From an uncultured Gammaproteobacteria bacterium (lineage in GTDB: Bacteria > Pseudomonadota > Gammaproteobacteria > Poriferisulfidales > GCA-002705445): DNA of 32,634 nucleotides. Under the pieces are notes generated by a model. The model was not told where the DNA came from. It did no database searches and saw only the letters and a program-made list of their open reading frames with translations. The stretch is taken from positions 1-32,634 of the forward strand of contig CAJYAP010000012.1 of assembly GCA_913065025.1 (NCBI GenBank), written 5' to 3'. How positions within the stretch are numbered: the first letter of the stretch is position 1; each line of letters opens with the position of its first letter. Positions 1-10,916 of this stretch are shown here, piece after piece. Position numbers and translations under genes: made by a program.

Positions 1-6
1 TTACTC

Positions 7-1544
7 TTATTCCCACTCTATTGTTGCTGGTGGTTTTGAAGAAATATCTAAGCAAACTCGGGAGATCTCAGGAACATTATTAATTATTTTTGTAGAAACC
101 TCTTCTAAAAAATCAAATGGAAAATCAAAAGGCTTTGCAGTCATAAAATCAATAGTTTTTACTGCTCTTAGAGTCACAACATTTCCGTAAGATCTTCCGT
201 CTCCTGTTACTCCAACTGATTTGACTGGCATGAAAACCGTAAAAGCTTGTGAAATTTTATTATAAAGGTTTTTGTCGTGTAGCATTTTTATAAAAATGTC
301 ATCAGCATTTCTTAGAATATCTGCATAGTCCTCTCTAACTTCTCCCAATATTCTTACTGCTAAGCCGGGCCCAGGAAAAGGATGCCTGTTAATTAATTTT
401 GGCTTAATTCCTAAATCAATTCCTAATTTTCTTACCTCGTCTTTAAATAACTCTCTTAATGGTTCCAGCAATTTTATATTTATATTTTTTGGCAAGCCAC
501 CTACATTATGATGCGACTTAATTAAATGTGCTTTATCTGACGAGGCTGCTGATTCTATAACATCAGGATATATAGTTCCTTGCGCTAACCATTTTGCTTT
601 TTTTATTTTTTTTGCCTCACTTTGAAATACATCTATAAATGTTTTACCAATAACTTTTCTTTTTTCCTCAGGATCAATAATGTCCTTGAGTCTATTTAAA
701 AATAATTTAGATGAATCCACATAAATAATTTTAATATTTTTAAAATCTTTAAAACCTTCTTCTACTTGGTTTTTTTCATTAAGTCTTAACAGTCCGTTAT
801 CAATAAATATACAAGTCAACTGCTTACTAATTGCTTTATGAATAATTGCTGCAGCTACTGATGAATCAACTCCACCTGATAAACCTAATATCACATGATC
901 ATCTTTTACCTCATTTCTTATAGCAGAAATTTGATTATCGATTATATTTTTTGTAGTCCAATTTCCACTTGATTTACAAATATTATTAACAAAATTATAA
1001 ATTATTTTTCCTTTATCTAATGTGTGGGTAACTTCAGGATGAAATTGAATACCATAAATTTCTTTTTCATTTGATTTTATAGCCGACAATCCCTTTTTAT
1101 TAGTTGATGCTATAACGGAAAAATTGTCTGGTGATTTTGTAACGCTATCACCATGAGACATCCAAGCTTCGATAGATTTATCTACACCCTCAAATATTTT
1201 CACATCTTTTATAACTTTTAGCTCAGCTTTTCCATATTCTCTTGAAGTTGATTCTTGTATAGTCCCATTAAACTTTTTACAAATTAATTGCATTCCAAAA
1301 CAAATACCCAATATAGGTATATTATTTTTAAATAATATATCAGGCAGATCGTAAGTATTGTCATTTGTTACGGAGTTAGGCCCTCCTGAAAGGATCACTC
1401 CGATAGCATTATTGAATGCATTTTTTTTATTTATAGATTCAGGTTGAAGGACTTCACAGTAAGTATTGTTTTCCCTTATCCGTCTTGCAATTAATTGTGT
1501 ATATTGAGATCCGTAATCAATTACTAAAATTTTTTCTTCGTGCA

Positions 1545-1545
<1 letters not shown>
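7..1545 (-). CDS. guaA: GMP synthase (glutamine-hydrolysing)
   Basis: 512-aa ORF with class I amidotransferase motifs (LSGGPNSV, GICFGMQ, GIQFHPEVTH), the ATP-PPase motif GLSGGVDSS and the C-terminal KPPATIEWE. Confidence 0.98.
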
Positions 1546-3062
<1,517 letters not shown>

Positions 3063-3096
3063 CAAAAGTATGTTTATATTGTATATTTAAAATATT

Positions 3097-4443
3097 ATGG
3101 CAATCACAGAGCGAAAGATATTTAGTGTAACTGATATCAATAAACATGTTAAAGAAATCATAGAGTATTCTTTTGATGGTTATACTATGGTTCAAGGCGA
3201 GATATCTCAGTTACAAAAAAGCCAATTAGGACATATATACATTACTCTTAAAGATGAAAAATCATCTGTGCGATGCACACTATGGAGTTCAAGAGTTGAA
3301 AAAATGGAAATTACTCCAAAAATTGGCCTAAAAGCTATAATTAAATGCAAAGTTTCTTTTTATGATAAAACTGGTTCCTATCAGCTAGATATTCTAGGAA
3401 TAACATCTTCAAGCATAGGTAAATTTCATGCGTTATTCGAAAAGTTAAAATTAAAATTAAAAGATGAGGGTTTATTTGATGTAAAATTTAAGAAACTGCT
3501 GCCAGAATATCCAAAAACCATATCAGTTATTACATCACTAACCGGATCTGTGTTACAGGATATTCTTAAAATTTTAGAAAGAAGAGCTCCTGGAATTAAT
3601 ATAGAAGTTTACGGATGCAATGTTCAAGGAGATAACTGCTCAAAAAGTATCATTAATCAACTTATTAGTATTAACAAAAAGAATACTTCTGACATTGTAA
3701 TCATTGCAAGAGGAGGTGGCTCTTTAGAAGATTTAATTGGATACAATGATGAGTTTTTGGCAAGGCAAATATATAACTCTAAAATACCAGTTATTACAGC
3801 AATAGGACATGAAACTGATACTACAATATCAGACCTTGTGTCAGATATTAGGGCAGCAACTCCATCAGAAGCTGCGGAAATTGCTACAAAAAAATCAGTT
3901 GATGATTTATTAAATAATATAGATGAATATAAAAAAGCTTTAAGTAATTCTATATGCAGAATTATAGATAATTTTAAAAACGCATTAAGAGAACTAAAAA
4001 ATATAATTGATAAAAATAATCCTTCAACGAAAATTTATAATTACTACCAAACAATCGATATATTTCATGAAACTCTTAAAACAAAATTACTATCTAATTT
4101 AATATCGAAGAGAAATAAAATTAATTCACTAAAAATAAAATTAAAAGGCTCTAATCCAGTCAATAAAGTTGATAAACTGGAGTCGATCTTAATCAGCAAA
4201 AAAGAACACTTAAAAAGTTTAATTACGAATATTTTAAATCAAAAGAGAAACATTTTAAAATTAAGAGAAAACACTATTAAAGATATTAGTCCATTGAATA
4301 TTTTAGAAAAAGGATATTCTTTAGTTTATTCCAATAACAAACTATCAAATAAGACTTCTTCTTTTAAAATTGATGAAGAAATTAAAATCCGAGTTATAGA
4401 TGGTGAAATATTGTCTAAAGTCAATAAAATTAAAAGAAATTAA
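3097..4443 (+). CDS. xseA: Exodeoxyribonuclease VII large subunit
   Basis: 448-aa ORF with N-terminal OB-fold (VQGEISQLQKSQLGHIYITLKDEKSSVRCTLW) and the XseA core (ARGGGSLEDLIGYNDEFLARQIYNSKIPVITAIGHETDTTISDLVSDIRAATPSEAAE). Divergent from guaB, as in other gammaproteobacteria. Confidence 0.97.
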   Translation: MAITERKIFSVTDINKHVKEIIEYSFDGYTMVQGEISQLQKSQLGHIYITLKDEKSSVRCTLWSSRVEKMEITPKIGLKAIIKCKVSFYDKTGSYQLDILGITSSSIGKFHALFEKLKLKLKDEGLFDVKFKKLLPEYPKTISVITSLTGSVLQDILKILERRAPGINIEVYGCNVQGDNCSKSIINQLISINKKNTSDIVIIARGGGSLEDLIGYNDEFLARQIYNSKIPVITAIGHETDTTISDLVSDIRAATPSEAAEIATKKSVDDLLNNIDEYKKALSNSICRIIDNFKNALRELKNIIDKNNPSTKIYNYYQTIDIFHETLKTKLLSNLISKRNKINSLKIKLKGSNPVNKVDKLESILISKKEHLKSLITNILNQKRNILKLRENTIKDISPLNILEKGYSLVYSNNKLSNKTSSFKIDEEIKIRVIDGEILSKVNKIKRN

Positions 4444-4649
4444 TCTTCTTTCTTCCATTGCCATGGTGTTTCTTTGCATACTATAAAATATATGTATACA
4501 TTTATTAACAAGATTATTAAAAGTGCTAACGCAGCTCCAATAGACCAAAGTATGTCGTGTGGGTTATTTTGAAATCCAAATTGATTCATTCCCCAGAAAC
4601 ATACTGATGTGAATGCAATCATTATTGCTGCTGCTATGTATTCTCTCAC
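4440..4649 (-). CDS. Small predicted membrane protein, about two TM segments, function unknown
   Basis: 69 aa. GTG start (cac at 4647-4649) with AAGGGG SD-like sequence about 7 nt upstream; two hydrophobic segments; charged C-terminus (ETPWQWKKED). Same strand as the redox cassette. Confidence 0.7.
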   Translation of the reverse strand: MREYIAAAIMIAFTSVCFWGMNQFGFQNNPHDILWSIGAALALLIILLINVYIYFIVCKETPWQWKKED

Positions 4650-4674
4650 TTCGTTTCCCCTTGATTTTAGAAAT

Positions 4675-4699
4675 TGTTATTATTTTACAAATAATAACA
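4675..4699. repeat. Perfect 10-bp AT-rich inverted repeat with 5-nt loop
   Basis: tgttattatt-ttaca-aataataaca between the reductase gene and the small membrane protein gene. Confidence 0.8.
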
Positions 4700-4717
4700 G
4701 AATTTTCCAGTGTTTTT

Positions 4718-5785
4718 TTATTTTGATCCAGAATCTAAGAATTTATCAAAGAATATCTCATTATTAGACATACCTTCTGCTGTAAATTCTTTTATTGCAG
4801 CATCTATCATTGGTGGCGGTCCACATAAATATCCTTGGCATTCTTTCATGTTCAACTTACCTTTTTCTATGTAATCTGACTTTAAGAAGTCAGTTACCAT
4901 ACCTCTTGCTCCTTTCCAATCTGATTCTTCTGGCTCCATATTTAAAACATATACAAATTCAAATTTGTAATTTGGATTCCATTTCTTTTGTATCTCTTCT
5001 AATTCTGCCTTACTATATATATCATCTTGCGTTCTTGCTCCAAATAGATATATTGCATCTCTTTCAACTTGATCTATTGCTGCTTGTTCCAATACAGCTT
5101 TAACTGCACTCATGCCACTTCCGCCAGCAATACAAACCATTGGTCCTTTTGCATCACGGTAATAAAACGAGCCAAATGGTGTTTTTACTTCTAGTTTCTG
5201 CCCTGTTGGATCTTTCTCAAATAACCACTTACTAAACCTTCCTTTTGGTACATTTCTTACAAAAAAAGATAACTCGTTTGGATTTTCATTTTGAGGTGCT
5301 TTTGCAAAAGAATAAGATCTTGATGACCCTACTTGCTTAACCATTAACTCTGAATACTGGCCTGCAGCACCACTATGCTCTAGACCATCTATACCTATTG
5401 TTAACTCCATAATATCATGCGTTAACGGCGTAACCTTATTGACTGTACCTGTGTATGATTTTGTTGCGCTTGCTTTTGCCTCACTATCAATCTCGACTTC
5501 AATGCTTAATGGAGTTTTAGCTCTGGACTGACACGCTAATATCATACCATCTTTTAATTGGTCGCCGTCTAACACATAGCTGAAATCAGCAGTAGGTTTT
5601 ATTTTTCCTTTTGTTAGTTTGCATGCACATGAACCACAACTTCCAACTCTGCAATCATGCGGGAATGCAACACCAGCTTTAAGTGCAGCGTCAAGAACGT
5701 TTTGCTCAGGCTCGACTTCGAACTTGAACTGATCAGAATTTAAGCTTACTTCCTGAGGGCCTTTTTTTTTGCCAAATCCAAACAT
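4718..5785 (-). CDS. Three-domain NAD(P)H reductase: plant-type [2Fe-2S] ferredoxin + FAD + NAD domains (oxygenase-reductase family)
   Basis: 355 aa; CRVGSCGSCACKL...C (CX4CX2CXnC), FAD-binding RSYSFAKAP, NAD-binding GGSGMSAVKAVLEQA, C-terminal GYLCGPPPMIDAAIKEF and EIFFDKF. Confidence 0.9.
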   Translation of the reverse strand: MFGFGKKKGPQEVSLNSDQFKFEVEPEQNVLDAALKAGVAFPHDCRVGSCGSCACKLTKGKIKPTADFSYVLDGDQLKDGMILACQSRAKTPLSIEVEIDSEAKASATKSYTGTVNKVTPLTHDIMELTIGIDGLEHSGAAGQYSELMVKQVGSSRSYSFAKAPQNENPNELSFFVRNVPKGRFSKWLFEKDPTGQKLEVKTPFGSFYYRDAKGPMVCIAGGSGMSAVKAVLEQAAIDQVERDAIYLFGARTQDDIYSKAELEEIQKKWNPNYKFEFVYVLNMEPEESDWKGARGMVTDFLKSDYIEKGKLNMKECQGYLCGPPPMIDAAIKEFTAEGMSNNEIFFDKFLDSGSK

Positions 5786-5857
5786 ATAAAAATAGTAATT
5801 CCTTGTGTCTAATACACTAACTTAATTAATTAATAATAAATTTCCAGTACGCAAAAC

Positions 5858-6532
5858 CTATGCTGAGTTAATGCCCACGCCTCTTAATGTTCCAGAATCT
5901 ACATCTTCTTTTGTAGGTAAACAAGTGTATGGAACTATAGCTTCTTTGCTTGTTGAGGGATGGCTTTTAACAGCTTCATACCACTCGCTAACTTTTGCTC
6001 TAGAAGATATAACGTCATTGCCTGAAATTTCTAAGGCATTGGTACATGACATCCAATGAATATCGGCTAAAGAAAACTCTCCACAAATATAAACGCCTTT
6101 CTTTAATTTTGGGTCTGGTGGGTTTGCTAATATATTCTCTAGTATATCAAATGCTTTATTAACAGTATCAATATTGCCGCCTGATCCTGTTAACATTCCG
6201 TAAGCTTCCATCTGAACATAATCAGTTGCGATGTGAGCATATTGATACATGATTGCTCTAATAACCCCATTTCTTGGGACTAATGATGGGCCAAAACCTT
6301 TATCATCTAAATAAGACAATATTGCATTCGGGCCATAAACAACATTATCCAAATCTTTTAGAACTGGCGCACTATGAAGAGGTGAAATATCAGCCGCTTC
6401 TTCACCACTACTAATTTTATGAGTTTCAATATCTACACCTTTTTCAGCAGCTGTCTGTAATGCCTTAGCTGTATTTATACAACTTGGATTACCATATAAT
6501 TGCATCGCCGATGCTAACTTATCACCGATCAT
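5858..6532 (-). CDS. Glutathione S-transferase-like protein
   Basis: 224 aa; N-terminal thioredoxin-fold-like MQLYGNPSCINTAKAL, HSAPVLKD, AILSYL; C-terminal GEFSLADIHWM. AGGAGGG SD before the ATG at 6532. Confidence 0.82.
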   Translation of the reverse strand: MIGDKLASAMQLYGNPSCINTAKALQTAAEKGVDIETHKISSGEEAADISPLHSAPVLKDLDNVVYGPNAILSYLDDKGFGPSLVPRNGVIRAIMYQYAHIATDYVQMEAYGMLTGSGGNIDTVNKAFDILENILANPPDPKLKKGVYICGEFSLADIHWMSCTNALEISGNDVISSRAKVSEWYEAVKSHPSTSKEAIVPYTCLPTKEDVDSGTLRGVGINSA

Positions 6533-6565
6533 ATTTCCCTCCTAAGAGAATACTATTTAAAATTG

Positions 6566-6742
6566 TTATTCTATTTTTAAAGCCCCAGATGGACACTCAG
6601 AAACTACATCTGTTATTTTATCTTCTGACGCAGCAGATGTATCAATAACAAATTTACCATCTTCTATTTTAAAAACTTCTGGTGCTCCTTGAACACACTT
6701 CCCAGCATGAATACAAACACTTTCATCCCATGATACTTTCAT
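6566..6742 (-). CDS. Small single-cluster ferredoxin (Fer4_19 / P450-type ferredoxin-like)
   Basis: Absent from the ORF track (58 aa). Manual translation: MKVSWDESVCIHAGKCVQGAPEVFKIEDGKFVIDTSAASEDKITDVVSECPSGALKIE. Motif CX2AX2C...CPSGAL; GGAG SD-like sequence upstream of the ATG. Confidence 0.92.
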   Translation of the reverse strand: MKVSWDESVCIHAGKCVQGAPEVFKIEDGKFVIDTSAASEDKITDVVSECPSGALKIE

Positions 6743-6776
6743 ATCGTTCTCCTCTCTTTTTTAAACTTCGACCTTT

Positions 6777-6804
6777 ATTTTACCGAAAAATCCAAACTCT
6801 GCAA
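6777..6804 (-). promoter_or_regulatory. Putative promoter of the ferredoxin-GST-reductase cassette
   Basis: Minus strand TTGCAG (6799-6804), 16-nt spacer, TAAAAT (6777-6782). Confidence 0.45.
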
Positions 6805-6807
6805 AGC

Positions 6808-6826
6808 CTTATATATGTATATAAAG
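6808..6826. repeat. Imperfect AT-rich palindrome abutting the cassette promoter
   Basis: cttatatatgtatataaag; arms cttatata/tatataag with a single-base insertion. Confidence 0.6.
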
Positions 6827-6842
6827 TGATATATTGATGTAA

Positions 6843-7217
6843 TTAAGAATTTTTGAACTTTAGACTTATAGAATTAATACAAAATCGTTTGAAATTAGGG
6901 CTTGGCCCATCATTAAAAACATGTCCTAAATGACTTTTACACTTTGAACATTGAACTTCCACCCTAGTCATGCCATGACTTGTATCTTTGATATATAATA
7001 TATTTTCTTTTGTAATTGGTGCCGTGAAACTTGGCCAGCCTGATCCTGAATCAAACTTCTCTTTTGAACTAAATAATTGGTTTTTACAACATTTACAAAG
7101 ATATATACCGTCTTCGTAAAATTTATCATAGTTTCCTGAAAAAGCAGGCTCTGTTCCTTTTTCTCTACAAACAAGAAACTCTTCTTTAGTTAATATGCTT
7201 TTCCAATCTTTTTGCAT
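6843..7217 (-). CDS. msrB: Peptide-methionine (R)-S-oxide reductase
   Basis: 124 aa; CKCC and CSKC zinc motifs, SGSGWPSF, SHLGHVF, catalytic RFCINSISLKF. Confidence 0.96.
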   Translation of the reverse strand: MQKDWKSILTKEEFLVCREKGTEPAFSGNYDKFYEDGIYLCKCCKNQLFSSKEKFDSGSGWPSFTAPITKENILYIKDTSHGMTRVEVQCSKCKSHLGHVFNDGPSPNFKRFCINSISLKFKNS

Positions 7218-7234
7218 TCACACCTAGAGGTTTA

Positions 7235-9310
7235 TTAATTCAAGCCCTTCATTGTAAGTTTAATTCTTCCTTGCCTGTCTATCTCAAGAACCTTAACTTT
7301 AACAACTTCTCCTTCTTTAACCTTATCCGTAACATTTTCTACTCTTTCTTCGCAAATTTGTGAAATATGAACCAAACCATCTTTACCTGGAAGTAATGTA
7401 ACAAAAGCTCCAAAATCCATAATTTTTGCAACCTTACCTTCGTAAACTTTATCAACCTCTACATCTGCTGTTAATTGCTCAATTTTTGCTTTTGCAAGCT
7501 CCACTGCATCCTTGTCAACAGCTGATATTTTTATCATACCTGTATCATCAATATCTATTACTGCGCCAGTTTCTTCTGTTAACGATCTTATTGTTGCCCC
7601 ACCTTTTCCTATAACATCTCTAACCTTATCTGACTTAACCTGGATTGTAACGAACCTTGGTGCATTTTCTGAAACCTCATTTCTTGAAGACTGAATTACT
7701 TTGTTCATTTCACCTAAAATATGAATTCTTCCATCTTTAGCTTGAGCAAGTGCAATTTTCATTATTTCTTCGGTAATACCGTTAATTTTTATATCCATTT
7801 GAAGTGCAGTTACACCATCATTAGTTCCTGCAACTTTAAAATCCATATCTCCTAGATGATCTTCGTCCCCTAATATATCTGACAAGACGACAAAATCACT
7901 ACCCTCTTTAATTAAACCCATTGCTATACCAGCAACTGGAGCAACTATTGGTACACCTGCATCCATTAGAGATAAACTTGAACCACACACACTTGCCATA
8001 GAACTTGATCCATTTGATTCTGTGATTTCTGAAACAACTCTTATTACATATGGAAATTCTTCGGGAGATGGCAATACTGGGACTATTGCTCTTTTTGCTA
8101 ATTTTCCATGACCAATCTCTCTTCTTTTTGGAGATCCTACAAATCCTGTCTCACCAACTGAGTATGGAGGGAAATTATAATGAAGCATAAATTTATCTTC
8201 ATATTTTCCATCTATTGCATCAATTATTTGCCCATCTCTGTCTGTGCCTAATGTTGCAACTACTATGGCTTGGGTTTCACCTCTAGTAAATAAAGCGCTA
8301 CCATGTGTTTTTGGGAGCATATCAACTTCGATACTAATATCTCTAATAGTTTTATTATCTCTTCCATCAATTCTAGGTTTGCCAGCAATAATATTTTTTC
8401 TTACAACGTCTTTTTGAAGATCATGTATTGAATTTTCTATACAATCTTTCTTACACTCATCTGTTTTATTATATTTCTCAATAGCACTTTCTTTAATTTC
8501 TGAAATTTTAATATTTCTTTCAGCTTTATCTGATATTAAATATGCTTCAGTAATACTATCTTTATAATGGTCGTAAACCTCTTTTTCTAACTTTTCATTT
8601 TCATTTTCTGGCTTGACCCAACCATAATCTTTTATGCCAAATTCTTCTGCAAAATTATTAATTTCGTTAATTAAACTCTGCATCTCTTTGTGACCAAAAG
8701 AAACCGCTCCAAGCATAACTTCTTCACTAAGCATTTTTGCTTCTGACTCGACCATCAGAACCCCATCTTTTGTTCCTGCAACCATTAAATCTAATTCTGA
8801 TGTTGATAATTCTGTTTTACTAGGGTTTAAAATGTAAGAACCGTCTTGATATCCTATTCTTGCAGCACCTAATGGACCTTGAAAAGGAACACCAGCAATT
8901 TTAAGTGCTGCTGACGCACCAATTAAAGATGCAATATCAGCATCAACTTCAGTATTTAAACTCATGACGGTACAAATAACTTGCACTTCATGAGTAAATT
9001 CTTTTGGAAATAATGGTCTTATTGGTCTATCTATTAATCTAGATATTAAAGTTTCTTTCTCTGCAGGTCTGCCTTCTCTTTTGAAAAAACCACCTGGTAT
9101 TTTACCAGCAGCATAAGTTTTTTCTTGGTAGTTAACAGTTAATGGGAAAAAGTCTCTTGATTGGCCATCATTTTTTGCTACTACTGTTGTTAATACAACT
9201 GTTCCTTCAATATTAACTAGTACTGCCCCATTTGCTTGTCTAGCAATTTGACCTGTTTCTAATATTACTTCATGATTTCCGTACTGGAACTTTTTTTTCA
9301 ATGGTTTCAT
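7235..9310 (-). CDS. pnp: Polyribonucleotide nucleotidyltransferase (PNPase)
   Basis: 691 aa; two RNase PH domains ([41 protein letters not shown]-type core), KH ([18 protein letters not shown]) and S1 domains. Confidence 0.98.
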   Translation of the reverse strand: MKPLKKKFQYGNHEVILETGQIARQANGAVLVNIEGTVVLTTVVAKNDGQSRDFFPLTVNYQEKTYAAGKIPGGFFKREGRPAEKETLISRLIDRPIRPLFPKEFTHEVQVICTVMSLNTEVDADIASLIGASAALKIAGVPFQGPLGAARIGYQDGSYILNPSKTELSTSELDLMVAGTKDGVLMVESEAKMLSEEVMLGAVSFGHKEMQSLINEINNFAEEFGIKDYGWVKPENENEKLEKEVYDHYKDSITEAYLISDKAERNIKISEIKESAIEKYNKTDECKKDCIENSIHDLQKDVVRKNIIAGKPRIDGRDNKTIRDISIEVDMLPKTHGSALFTRGETQAIVVATLGTDRDGQIIDAIDGKYEDKFMLHYNFPPYSVGETGFVGSPKRREIGHGKLAKRAIVPVLPSPEEFPYVIRVVSEITESNGSSSMASVCGSSLSLMDAGVPIVAPVAGIAMGLIKEGSDFVVLSDILGDEDHLGDMDFKVAGTNDGVTALQMDIKINGITEEIMKIALAQAKDGRIHILGEMNKVIQSSRNEVSENAPRFVTIQVKSDKVRDVIGKGGATIRSLTEETGAVIDIDDTGMIKISAVDKDAVELAKAKIEQLTADVEVDKVYEGKVAKIMDFGAFVTLLPGKDGLVHISQICEERVENVTDKVKEGEVVKVKVLEIDRQGRIKLTMKGLN

Positions 9311-9324
9311 TATTTTCTCTTAGG

Positions 9325-9594
9325 TTATCTTCTTAGACCTAAAGATGAGATTATTGTTTGATATCTTTCAATATTCTTTCTTTTTAGGTAATCAAGTAGC
9401 TTTCTTCTTGTGTTCACCATTTTTAACAATCCATGTCGCGAATGATGGTCTTTTTTATGAACGCTAAAATGATCGCTAAGAAAATCAATCCTTTTTGACA
9501 ATAACGCTATTTGTATTTCAGGAGACCCTGTGTCTGAAGATCCCTTCTGGTATTGCTCTATAACTTTACTTTTTTCTTCTGTTGATAATGCCAT
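9325..9594 (-). CDS. rpsO: 30S ribosomal protein S15
   Basis: [64 protein letters not shown] at 9594 is the likely start; the ORF track extends to 9603. Confidence 0.97.
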   Translation of the reverse strand: MALSTEEKSKVIEQYQKGSSDTGSPEIQIALLSKRIDFLSDHFSVHKKDHHSRHGLLKMVNTRRKLLDYLKRKNIERYQTIISSLGLRR

Positions 9595-9625
9595 AATTTC
9601 CACTTATTCTTTAATTTAAGGCCGC

Positions 9626-9653
9626 ATTCTATCACGTTATATTAATCATACAA
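9626..9653 (-). promoter_or_regulatory. Putative rpsO promoter
   Basis: Minus strand TTGTAT (9648-9653), 16-nt spacer, TAGAAT (9626-9631) in the truB-rpsO gap. Confidence 0.5.
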
Positions 9654-9663
9654 ACATTAAGTT

Positions 9664-10548
9664 TTACACTAATATTTTTTTTGGTAATAGCTCTAGGTTT
9701 TTATTAATTTCACCTATTCCCATAAAAATATTATCCGGATTGTAAATTTTAACAACTTTACATGCTTTTTTGTTAATTTCTACCTTATTGCCATGCAAAA
9801 TCTTTTTTGTGTCGTTCTCAGAAATATGACATGAGGGTATATTTTCAATTAATAAATCAATATTTATTATATACTTATTATATATTTCTTCATCTGAACT
9901 TAATAAAAAGTTATCTAATTTTACCGTTTTTGATAATTCAATGTCATTTATTTTAGTTCTTACTAACTTGGCAACTAAAGCTCCACACCCAATTTCTTTT
10001 CCTATTTGTTCTGCTAATACTCTTATATATGTTCCTTTTGAGCATTTAACATTTAAAGATAAATGATTTTCATCAAAAACTTTTAACTTAATACTATGAA
10101 TAGTAACTAGCCTGCTTGGTCTGTCAATCTCTAAACCTTTTCTAGCGTATTCATATAAGCGCTTTCCATTATGTTTTAACGCAGAGTACATTGGTGGAGT
10201 TTGTTTTATTGTACCCATAAATTTTTTTTCAATTTTCTTTAGATCTATATTTTTTATGTCCGTAAAAAAATTATCACAAGTAATTTCTCCGTCTAAATCT
10301 CCAGTTGTAGAAGCCTCACCTATTCTAATTAAAACATCATAAGATTTGTCAGCGTTAAGAAACATTGAGCATAATTTTGTAGCTTTGTTAAAAAATATTA
10401 TTAAAAGACCACTCGCTAAGGGATCCAATGTTCCAGAAAAACCAGCTTTTTTTTGGTTTAACTTTTTTTTTACTTTTTTAAGGGCATCGTTAGATGAAAT
10501 TCCTGAAGGTTTATTTAAAAGAATGCAGCTTTGATTAAAATTTAACAT
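9664..10548 (-). CDS. truB: tRNA pseudouridine(55) synthase
   Basis: 294 aa; LLNKPSGISSNDALKKVKK, AGFSGTLDPLASGLL, CSKGTYIRVLAEQIG. Confidence 0.97.
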   Translation of the reverse strand: MLNFNQSCILLNKPSGISSNDALKKVKKKLNQKKAGFSGTLDPLASGLLIIFFNKATKLCSMFLNADKSYDVLIRIGEASTTGDLDGEITCDNFFTDIKNIDLKKIEKKFMGTIKQTPPMYSALKHNGKRLYEYARKGLEIDRPSRLVTIHSIKLKVFDENHLSLNVKCSKGTYIRVLAEQIGKEIGCGALVAKLVRTKINDIELSKTVKLDNFLLSSDEEIYNKYIINIDLLIENIPSCHISENDTKKILHGNKVEINKKACKVVKIYNPDNIFMGIGEINKNLELLPKKILV

Positions 10549-10550
10549 TG

Positions 10551-10916
10551 CTAATTCAAACTTTTATTTATTAACTCTTCCAAATCAAAAGCTTTTGACT
10601 CAGTATCATCGAAAATAAACCTTAAGTTTGGTACAGACCTTAAATTTGAGCTCTTAGATAACTTTCTTTTAAAAAATAATTTTGAAGAATTGATAGCTTT
10701 TGTTAATGATTCTATTTCGTCTTGGTTCTTATTTTTATGATTAAAAATAATAAAATAAATTTTTGCATGTTTAAGATCTTTAGAAATTTCTACATCAGTT
10801 ATTACAGCATCTTTTATTCTAGGATCATTAATATCACTTTTAATAATTTGAGCTATCTCTTTTCTTATAACTGAGCCTATTCTATGTATTCGTTGATTAT
10901 CAGAATCATATTTCAT
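10551..10916 (-). CDS. rbfA: Ribosome-binding factor A
   Basis: 121 aa; RIGSVIRKEIAQII...DPRIKDAVITDVEISKDLKHAKIYF; truB-rbfA-infB synteny. Confidence 0.96.
   Translation of the reverse strand: MKYDSDNQRIHRIGSVIRKEIAQIIKSDINDPRIKDAVITDVEISKDLKHAKIYFIIFNHKNKNQDEIESLTKAINSSKLFFKRKLSKSSNLRSVPNLRFIFDDTESKAFDLEELINKSLN

Noticed and set aside
4345-4548. 67-aa minus-strand ORF overlapping xseA and the small membrane protein
   Set aside because: Out of frame with the better-supported 69-aa GTG-start ORF; no SD and no plausible domain.
4795-5103. 102-aa plus-strand ORF opposite the reductase gene
   Set aside because: Leu/Ile-rich, low-complexity antisense translation of a well-supported CDS; no family motif or start signal.
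6968-7174. 68-aa second-frame ORF within msrB
   Set aside because: Alternate frame of a clear MsrB gene.
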